From: Firmicutes bacterium UBA2296
Lineage (GTDB): Bacteria > Bacillota > UBA994
Reading direction: 5' to 3'
Length of the DNA: 10,139 nt
Assembly: GCA_002345475.1 (NCBI GenBank)
Contig: DDWC01000218.1
Coordinates: 1 to 10,139 of the forward strand
This document shows, piece by piece, positions 5,610 to 10,139 of the stretch (within the stretch, counting starts at the first letter, position 1; the number at the start of each line of letters is the position of its first letter). The position numbers and the translations under genes are program-made. Below the pieces are notes generated by a model. The model did not search any database. It saw only the letters and a list, made by a program, of their open reading frames with translations, and was not told the origin of the DNA.

Positions 5610-6682
5610 TAGCGCAACCTGGCGAAGATCATTCTGCCCGCTGAAGTCTGCAGCACCGATGTGACAACTACAGGAACGTTCTCACCAATCCTCTTCTTGC
5701 CCTGGTCGACAACGATCATGGTCCCATCATCCAGGTAAGCAACGCCCTGTCCGACTTCTTTACCTTCTCGCATGATCTGCACCGTCATTTCCTCGCCTGG
5801 CAATACCACAGGCTTGATGGCATTAGCCAACTCGTTGATGTTAAGAACCGGAACTCCCTGCAGCTCGCTGACCTTGTTCAGGTTGTAATCCGTGGTAAGA
5901 ATTTTCCCATGCATCACCTGGGCCAGGCGGACCAGTTTACTATCCACTTCGCTCAAATCTTCGAAGTCACGCTCAACAATCTCTACCCTTACTTCTTCCT
6001 CCTGCTGTATGGCGTTGAGAATATCCAGCCCGCGTCGGCCTCGGTTCCGCCGCATCAGGTCTGAACTGTCGGCAATGTGGCGAAGCTCTTCCAGCACAAA
6101 GGAGGGAACGATCAATACGCCCTCCAGGAAACCCGTCCGCGACAAGTCCGCAACTCTGCCGTCTATGATGGCGCTAGTATCAAGGATCTTATACACGTCC
6201 TTATTGGAACGACCTCCTCGGCCAGCTGAACGCGCGCCGCCCAGGCCAAGGGCTGAGGCAATTTCTTCCCTCTTCTTGAGAGCAACACTCAGACCCAGAT
6301 ACCCTACCACCACATTAGAGACAATTGGTAAGTAGTCTCCGATTATTGGGATCCCGTACAAAGCAAAGCCGATCAGATTGGCCACAATAAGGCCAACCAC
6401 AAGACCCACAGTCCCGATAAGTATGTCGTGAACCGGGATCCGCTGGAACTGGCCCTCGACCATGGAAGCTACTGAAATACTGACCTTAATGATGACCGGG
6501 GATAAGAAATAGAATATAAGTCCACCCAAAACCGCCCCGCTGATGGTCAATATAAGCTGATTTAGCGCCTCGATTTGCCAGTGAGTTACCTCGTTGATTA
6601 GGGGTACCGCTGCTGCGAAGACACTGTACATCAGAATGCCGCCAAATAGTGTAAGCAATACCCGTGCAATCTTTCTGCCCAT
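5609..6682 (-). CDS. yacL: YacL-type membrane PIN-TRAM protein
   Basis: A 357-residue protein of the Bacillus YacL group, generally of unknown substrate but thought to be a membrane-anchored RNase. Four hydrophobic segments at roughly 7-28, 42-65, 86-109 and 118-135 form the membrane part, with a Gly/Arg-rich linker (148-160). The PIN nuclease-like domain (165-285) retains acidic residues at D168 (ILDTSAIIDGR), E198/E199 (VLEEL), D247 and D265 (TTDYNLN). A TRAM RNA-binding domain follows (294-357, LPGEEMTVQIMREGKEVGQG onward). I chose ATG 6682, with AAAGGAGGTG nine bases upstream. The frame continues 17 codons further but through the -10 region. It lies between carD and ispDF, as in Bacillus. 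Confidence 0.93.
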   Translation of the reverse strand: MGRKIARVLLTLFGGILMYSVFAAAVPLINEVTHWQIEALNQLILTISGAVLGGLIFYFLSPVIIKVSISVASMVEGQFQRIPVHDILIGTVGLVVGLIVANLIGFALYGIPIIGDYLPIVSNVVVGYLGLSVALKKREEIASALGLGGARSAGRGGRSNKDVYKILDTSAIIDGRVADLSRTGFLEGVLIVPSFVLEELRHIADSSDLMRRNRGRRGLDILNAIQQEEEVRVEIVERDFEDLSEVDSKLVRLAQVMHGKILTTDYNLNKVSELQGVPVLNINELANAIKPVVLPGEEMTVQIMREGKEVGQGVAYLDDGTMIVVDQGKKRIGENVPVVVTSVLQTSAGRMIFARLR

Positions 6683-6721
6683 TCTTGCACACCTCCTTTC
6701 ATAGACTAATTTATGTATATC

Positions 6722-6751
6722 ATTATACAGCAAAAAAGACGTCCATGACGT
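6722..6751 (-). promoter_or_regulatory. Possible yacL promoter next to the carD terminator
   Basis: A perfect -10 TATAAT (6722-6727) on the minus strand lies four bases beyond the T-run of the carD terminator. The best -35 is ACGTCA at 18 bases (6746-6751, three of six matches), inside the terminator stem. There is no proper TGn extension. If used, transcription starts near 6715 and yacL-ispDF is a unit separate from carD. Confidence 0.4.
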
Positions 6752-6754
6752 CTT
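6732..6754 (-). terminator. Intrinsic terminator at the end of carD
   Basis: On the minus strand an 8-bp perfect stem AAGACGTC/GACGTCTT with loop ATG (6736-6754) is followed by T-residues (6732-6737, part of them in the stem). The AA of the stem is the end of the carD TAA stop codon, so the terminator begins inside the stop. It probably ends most carD transcripts before yacL. Confidence 0.8.
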
Positions 6755-7226
6755 ATCCGCACGCTGCCAGGACCAATCTCTGGGCTTCTTCTTCAGAAAT
6801 ATTCTCCACCAGCGTTAGCTCGCTGACCAGTATTTGTTGCGCCTTCTCGAGCATCCTCTTTTCTCCTGTAGAGAGGCCCCTTGTCCGGTCTCTAATGGTA
6901 AGAGTGCCCACTACTTCCGCAACCGCCATAATGCACCCAGTGCGCATCTTCTCCAGATTGGCCCGGTAACGGCGATTCCAGTTGCCCTGATCTTCATCCA
7001 GCGACTCACGCAGAACATCAAGGACTTTTGGAATATCACCCTTTGAAACGACTTGTCTTAACCCCATATTGGCTACGCTGGACGTAGGTATAAACACGCG
7101 CATTTCGCCGGGCAGAAGCATGACATAGTAAGCCTGTCGCTCACCTGTTATATTGCGCTCTTCAACCGCTTCGATTATACCCGCCCCATGCATAGGGTAT
7201 ACTACTCGGTCGCCTATGCAGAACAT
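6753..7226 (-). CDS. CarD/CdnL-family transcription regulator
   Basis: A 157-residue CarD_CdnL_TRCF family protein. Members bind the RNA polymerase beta subunit and stabilise open promoter complexes, notably at rRNA promoters. The N-terminal Tudor-like domain (1-55) has IGDRVVYPMHGAG (4-16) and MLLPGEMRVFIPTSS (36-50); the C-terminal helical domain includes NWNRRYRANLEKM (82-94). The frame opens three codons earlier at a GTG (7235), but that GTG lies inside the ribosome site GGGGGTGA. The ATG at 7226, five bases after that site, must therefore be the start. It has its own extended -10 promoter (7286-7315), is divergent from the plus-strand MazG-like gene, and ends in an intrinsic terminator. 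The exact role in this lineage is inferred. Confidence 0.93.
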   Translation of the reverse strand: MFCIGDRVVYPMHGAGIIEAVEERNITGERQAYYVMLLPGEMRVFIPTSSVANMGLRQVVSKGDIPKVLDVLRESLDEDQGNWNRRYRANLEKMRTGCIMAVAEVVGTLTIRDRTRGLSTGEKRMLEKAQQILVSELTLVENISEEEAQRLVLAACG

Positions 7227-7285
7227 CGGCGTCACCCCCTGACTTTAATGTTACCACATAGGTTGAAGATGGACAAGAATAGAGA

Positions 7286-7315
7286 ATTGTATCACAGACA
7301 CTATTGTGACGTCAA
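7286..7315 (-). promoter_or_regulatory. carD promoter with operator-like inverted repeat
   Basis: On the minus strand: -35 TTGACG (7310-7315), 18-base spacer, -10 TACAAT (7286-7291) extended by TGA (7292-7294). The start would be near 7279, about 53 bases before the carD ATG. The spacer is exactly bounded by an inverted repeat TCACA-N8-TGTGA (7292-7296 and 7305-7309), which may be an operator. An 8-base palindrome TGACGTCA (7307-7314) overlaps the -35. Confidence 0.75.
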
Positions 7316-7379
7316 CACGCACGCTGTCCGCCCAGTATTGAAGGAGTCTCTGTGCCCCGACTGCCAACCTGTTCAGCAT

Positions 7380-7408
7380 TTGACATCATATCGTCGCTAT
7401 AGCATAAT
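7380..7408 (+). promoter_or_regulatory. Promoter of the plus-strand MazG-like gene
   Basis: Perfect -35 TTGACA (7380-7385), 17-base spacer, -10 CATAAT (7403-7408). The expected start near 7415 lies downstream of the in-frame ATG at 7411, supporting the TTG at 7441 as the real initiation codon. It is back-to-back with the carD promoter, 64 bases between the two -35 boxes. Confidence 0.85.
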
Positions 7409-7440
7409 CAATGTGGATAACCGGGACAGGGGTGATTGCT

Positions 7441-7833
7441 TTGGAAGAGTATTGCAACGCGTTCCAAAAAACTGTTGGAGAGTATCTGGTCAGACATCGT
7501 AGCATCCTGGACACTATCACCAAGTATCAGGAATCCTGCTCAAGGGTAAATCGAGCCATTGCCAAGTCTGTGACCACGTGCGGCTGCATTTCCGTTTCCG
7601 CCGCAAAGCAGGAACTGCCTGCCAGCATGCGCATCGAAGACTTCAAAGCCAGCGTTAGCACCCACCTCAAGGGGGAGCTCTGCGATACTTGCAGGGACAT
7701 CGTTTCGACAGAACTCGGCAACAACATTTTCTACGTCGCCGCAATATGCGAACTGCTGGGCCTCGAAATGCATGAAGTAATCAACAGCGAGCGAGACCGC
7801 CTGTCCACCCTGGGATACTTCAAGATGAGATAG
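7441..7833 (+). CDS. Conserved small MazG-like protein with paired cysteines
   Basis: A 130-residue, probably cytoplasmic protein that I recognise only as a family seen in Clostridia, without a named function. The N-terminal half is helical (EEYCNAFQKTVGEYLVRHRS, 2-21). The last third has ELGNNIFYVAAICELLGLEM (91-110), which resembles the E-L-G-D-x-L-F-Y helix of MazG-type nucleotide pyrophosphatases. Two cysteine pairs, CGC (47-49) and CDTC (81-84), could bind zinc or another metal. The key Asp after ELG in MazG is Asn here, so catalysis is doubtful. The start is TTG at 7441, five bases after AGGGGTGA (7428-7435); the ATG ten codons earlier lies at or before the predicted transcript start. 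It is the only plus-strand gene, monocistronic, with its own promoter and terminator. Confidence 0.85.
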   Translation: MEEYCNAFQKTVGEYLVRHRSILDTITKYQESCSRVNRAIAKSVTTCGCISVSAAKQELPASMRIEDFKASVSTHLKGELCDTCRDIVSTELGNNIFYVAAICELLGLEMHEVINSERDRLSTLGYFKMR

Positions 7834-7859
7834 TTGCCCTGACCTCAGAACAGAAATAT

Positions 7860-7907
7860 ACGGGAGCCGCTTGCGGGGTAGATACCGCCGACGGCTCCCG
7901 TTTTTTT
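7860..7907 (+). terminator. Shared bidirectional terminator between the MazG-like gene and pssA
   Basis: A perfect 10-bp stem ACGGGAGCCG/CGGCTCCCGT (7860-7869, 7892-7901) with a loop that can form a small GCGG/CCGC inner stem is followed on the plus strand by seven T (7901-7907) and ATTTT. It lies 26 bases after the plus-strand stop. Read on the minus strand, the same stem follows the pssA stop (7906-7908, within the T/A-run) and leads into ATATTTC, so it can also terminate pssA. Confidence 0.93.
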
Positions 7908-8658
7908 ATTTTGCTCTTCTGTCTTTCCGGGCCTGGCGGCGCTCCAACCGGTAATTACGCCTCTTTTCGTACCGGACACGCCATCCGTGCGGTAGCCTCC
8001 GCCACAACCCGCCCCTGTAACCCAGGCCAAACAATGCGTAGGCCAGCAAAGGTACAAAGGCCCAGTCCCTGGCTAGCCACAGAAAAGCCAGAGTAGCCAT
8101 GATCGAGCCCACCAGCACCAAGTTGTTCCTGGGCAAGGAAACAGACTTGAAGCTTGGATAGGGCAATGTACTCAGCATCAGCGCGGCCAGAACAACATAG
8201 GCCAACGGGAGAAATAGCTGGGGGAGTTTATCAGCATAAAGAACCGCAGTTGCGGCAATTCCGCCTCCTGCGGTAATTGGCAAACCGACAAAATGTGATG
8301 CCGCAGCCACTGACTGCGTGTTAAATCGGGCCAGGCGAATGGCTCCGGCAGAAACAAAGACCGCCGCGGCAACCTGATACAGAGGATTAATCCAGGCGAA
8401 GCTGAGCAACAATACCGCCGGCGCGATACCAAAGGTGATGACATCAGCGAGAGAATCTAGTTCCTTGCCGAAGTTGCTGGTGACATCAAGCAGTCTGGCC
8501 AATTTCCCGTCAAGACCGTCAAAGAACATACCAAAGAGAACCAGAAAGGCTCCGTTTCGCACATCGCCGTTCATAACCAGAGCAATAGAAAGCAATCCCA
8601 GATAAAGATTGCCCAGAGTCAAGGCGGAAGGGATATACCTTCGCGTCCAGTTAGTCAT
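7906..8658 (-). CDS. pssA: CDP-diacylglycerol-serine O-phosphatidyltransferase
   Basis: A 250-residue integral membrane enzyme of the CDP-alcohol phosphotransferase family. It makes phosphatidylserine from CDP-diacylglycerol and serine, the substrate of the upstream psd product. The family motif D-x2-D-G-x2-A-R-x8-G-x3-D-x3-D is present within residues 47-72 (DGLDGKLARLLD, then GKELDSLAD). Several hydrophobic helices follow. The last about 38 residues are very basic (13 Arg and 3 Lys) and make the protein longer than the roughly 177-residue Bacillus enzyme. The ATG at 8658 overlaps the end of psd by 8 bases (ATGACTAA), with AGGGGAAA upstream, so the two are translationally coupled. Phosphatidylglycerophosphate synthase is the alternative, disfavoured by the psd partnership. 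Confidence 0.94.
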   Translation of the reverse strand: MTNWTRRYIPSALTLGNLYLGLLSIALVMNGDVRNGAFLVLFGMFFDGLDGKLARLLDVTSNFGKELDSLADVITFGIAPAVLLLSFAWINPLYQVAAAVFVSAGAIRLARFNTQSVAAASHFVGLPITAGGGIAATAVLYADKLPQLFLPLAYVVLAALMLSTLPYPSFKSVSLPRNNLVLVGSIMATLAFLWLARDWAFVPLLAYALFGLGYRGGLWRRLPHGWRVRYEKRRNYRLERRQARKDRRAK

Positions 8659-9292
8659 AGGACATTTCCCCTATAATCGTTTCCCCCGCTCGCACTCTGT
8701 CACCGGTCGCCACTTTTATCTTTGTGTCAGGAGGCATGAAGACCTGCATGCAGGAGCCAAATTTCATCAGACCGATTCGCTCCCCAGCCTGCAGCGCTTG
8801 CCCCGCTTTGACCCAGCATACGACTCTGCGGGCCAGCACCCCGACAATTTGCACCACAAGGCAGCGCGCATGGACGTTCTCGACAACGATGTAGTTGCGC
8901 TCATTTACCGACGGAGCCTCAGCAATGTAAGCCGCCCGAAACAAACCAGGTTTGTGTTCGGTTTGTGTTACCGTGCCTCCTATGGGAGTTCGATTCACAT
9001 GGACATCCAGAGGTGAAAGAAAAATGGTGACCATCATGGACGGACCCTGGAAAAGGTAGCTTTCGTCCACCGGACCAACTGCGGTCACTTTGCCGTCTGC
9101 CGGGGAGACAAAGTACTCGAGGCCGGGCCGTGGCTCTGGAGGCGTGCGCTGAGGATCACGGAAGAAGAACAGGAGGAATAAGAACAGTGTTATGGGCACA
9201 AGGATGAGGAAAGGCTGCACAAACCAAAGGAGGAAAGCCAGAACAGCCAGAATCAGCACATACGTTCTCCCTTCGCTAAACAGCAGGCTCAA
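8651..9292 (-). CDS. psd: Phosphatidylserine decarboxylase, short form
   Basis: A 213-residue pyruvoyl-dependent enzyme that decarboxylates phosphatidylserine to phosphatidylethanolamine at the membrane. Two N-terminal hydrophobic segments (about 11-25 and 28-45) precede RDPQRTPP. Conserved parts are SPADGKV (63-69, D66), SPLDVHVNRTPIGG (93-106, H98) and the self-cleavage motif FGS (178-180, KFGSCMQVFMP). Cleavage before S180 would give a 179-residue beta chain and a 34-residue pyruvoyl alpha chain. The size fits the short class found in many Gram-positive and archaeal genomes. The start codon is TTG (9292), with AGGAGG ten bases upstream; that site can pair with nearby CTCCT. It follows disA by 26 bases and overlaps pssA by 8. 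Confidence 0.95.
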   Translation of the reverse strand: MSLLFSEGRTYVLILAVLAFLLWFVQPFLILVPITLFLFLLFFFRDPQRTPPEPRPGLEYFVSPADGKVTAVGPVDESYLFQGPSMMVTIFLSPLDVHVNRTPIGGTVTQTEHKPGLFRAAYIAEAPSVNERNYIVVENVHARCLVVQIVGVLARRVVCWVKAGQALQAGERIGLMKFGSCMQVFMPPDTKIKVATGDRVRAGETIIGEMSYD

Positions 9293-9295
9293 CTT

Positions 9296-9308
9296 AGGAG
9301 CACCTCCT
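9296..9308 (-). promoter_or_regulatory. Small hairpin masking the psd ribosome site
   Basis: On the minus strand AGGAG-GTG-CTCCT forms a 5-bp stem with a 3-base loop that includes the psd Shine-Dalgarno AGGAGG (9303-9308). Together with the TTG start this could keep psd translation low or couple it to disA translation. The hairpin is short, so its effect is uncertain. Confidence 0.4.
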
Positions 9309-9318
9309 TCCCGTAATG

Positions 9319-10139
9319 TCAGTGCCTCATGGAAAGCACCTGGTCGCGCAGCCTCTCCAGACCATTCTTAATTGTTCTGGCACGGACTTCGCCAATGCCT
9401 TCGACTTCGTCCAGTTCCTCCACCGAAGCCCTCAAAATGTTGTGAAAGTCAGAGAAGGAAGATACCAGGTTCCCGATTACCGACTCCGGAAGGCGCTGTA
9501 TCTTACTCAACAGCCGATACCCTGCCGGGGAAATGTTCTGGTCAAGGGCATTAAGACTATTGCCATGCCCCAATATGCGGCAAATGGTGATGGGGTCCAA
9601 CAGTTCGTCTATGGAACAGGCGCTGAGCTGAGCTCGTATCTCGCCCAGACTGCGGTGGTCACCACTCTGACGGTAATCCCGGATCAGGAGTGTGGCCTCA
9701 TCCTCAACGTTCGCGACCAGTTCCGTCAACTGAAGTGAAATTAGTCTGCCTTCAACACCTAATTCCACCAGGTAACGCCGCACCTCCGCCGCACCACGCA
9801 GAACCATTTCTGAGCGGTGTACGGCTGTAACCACGTCAAAGACTGTGACGTTGTCGCGAAATTCCTGCACCGCAAAGTCGGCTAGAACGCGATCAAATAC
9901 TGCGCGGTACTTCTCCAGGGTACTGATGGCCTGATTGGCCTTAGTAGTCAGCTCGGCAAAATCGCGCAAGACGTAGCGGATGGAGCCCCTGTAGAGTGAG
10001 ATGATGGAGCGGCGTTGCGAGATTGCGAGCACAATCTCCCCTGTCTGACGGGCAGTCCTCTCGGCGGTGCGATGTCTGATGCCTGTCTCCACCGAGGGTA
10101 TAGTTATATCTGGCACCAGCTCAGCGTTGGCATATAGTA
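9319..10139 (-). CDS. disA: DNA integrity scanning diadenylate cyclase DisA, 5' end cut by window
   Basis: About 272 C-terminal residues of DisA are present and the frame is open to the window edge; compared with the roughly 360-residue family, the first 85-90 residues (including the DGA motif) lie outside. DisA makes cyclic di-AMP from two ATP and binds branched DNA. The remaining DAC-domain part reads ELVPDITIPSVETG, then IRHRTAER and ISQRRSIISLYRG. The second nucleotide motif is usually G-T-R-H-R; here Thr is replaced by Ile. A helical linker domain follows, and a C-terminal helix-hairpin-helix DNA-binding region (LPESVIGNLVSSF, then VEGIGEVRARTIKNGLERL). It is followed by psd after 26 bases with no terminator visible, suggesting a disA-psd-pssA operon. 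Confidence 0.95.
   Translation of the reverse strand, partial: LYANAELVPDITIPSVETGIRHRTAERTARQTGEIVLAISQRRSIISLYRGSIRYVLRDFAELTTKANQAISTLEKYRAVFDRVLADFAVQEFRDNVTVFDVVTAVHRSEMVLRGAAEVRRYLVELGVEGRLISLQLTELVANVEDEATLLIRDYRQSGDHRSLGEIRAQLSACSIDELLDPITICRILGHGNSLNALDQNISPAGYRLLSKIQRLPESVIGNLVSSFSDFHNILRASVEELDEVEGIGEVRARTIKNGLERLRDQVLSMRH

Noticed and set aside
6683..6733. 17-residue N-terminal extension of YacL.
   Set aside because: It runs through the ribosome site and the predicted promoter; ATG 6682 has AAAGGAGGTG upstream and starts the expected membrane segment.
7227..7235. GTG start of CarD at 7235.
   Set aside because: The GTG is inside the GGGGGTGA ribosome site that serves the ATG at 7226, so it cannot be used with that site.
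7411..7440. ATG at 7411 as the start of the MazG-like protein.
   Set aside because: It lies at or before the predicted transcription start (near 7415) and has no ribosome site, whereas TTG 7441 is five bases after AGGGGTGA.

Overview
The window looks like part of a Gram-positive, Clostridia-type (Bacillota) chromosome of moderate GC content. The evidence is the gene neighbourhood (disA, CarD/YacL, ispD-ispF, cysS, mrnC, rlmB, sigH), the presence of the sporulation/stationary-phase factor SigH, and strong Shine-Dalgarno sites of the GGAGG type before most genes. No species can be named from sequence alone; an anaerobic, endospore-forming lineage is the most natural reading. There is no sign of phage, transposon, CRISPR or defence genes.

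Layout, right to left because nearly everything reads on the minus strand. (1) 10139-7906: the 3' three quarters of disA (c-di-AMP synthase), then psd and pssA, a compact phosphatidylserine/phosphatidylethanolamine unit. (2) 7441-7833: one plus-strand gene, a small cysteine-bearing MazG-like protein. It converges on pssA, with a shared bidirectional terminator, and diverges from carD, with two face-to-face promoters in 7286-7408. (3) 7226-4467: carD with its own terminator, then yacL (membrane PIN-TRAM protein) and a fused ispD-ispF gene whose start overlaps the yacL stop. (4) 4338-1040: cysS, mrnC and thyX tightly coupled, then a strange A-rich, nearly T-free leader and rlmB. (5) 966-316: sigH with its own promoter and a terminator hairpin. 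(6) 269-1: a tRNA operon, Tyr-Gly-initiator Met, under a near-consensus promoter, running off the window edge.

Most of these genes do core information and membrane work: tRNA charging and rRNA methylation/processing (cysS, rlmB, mrnC), isoprenoid synthesis (ispDF), thymidylate synthesis (thyX), phospholipid synthesis (psd, pssA), transcription control (carD, sigH) and second-messenger signalling (disA). Clear -35/-10 pairs are visible for the tRNA operon, sigH, carD and the plus-strand gene, and weaker candidates for cysS and yacL, so the long minus-strand run is probably several transcription units.

I do not see a wholly new system. The points most worth a second look are the cysteine-rich MazG-like orphan, the T-depleted leader before rlmB, the 14-bp hairpin in the cysS leader, an inverted repeat filling the carD promoter spacer, a Thr-to-Ile change in the DisA nucleotide-binding motif, and the IspD-IspF fusion.
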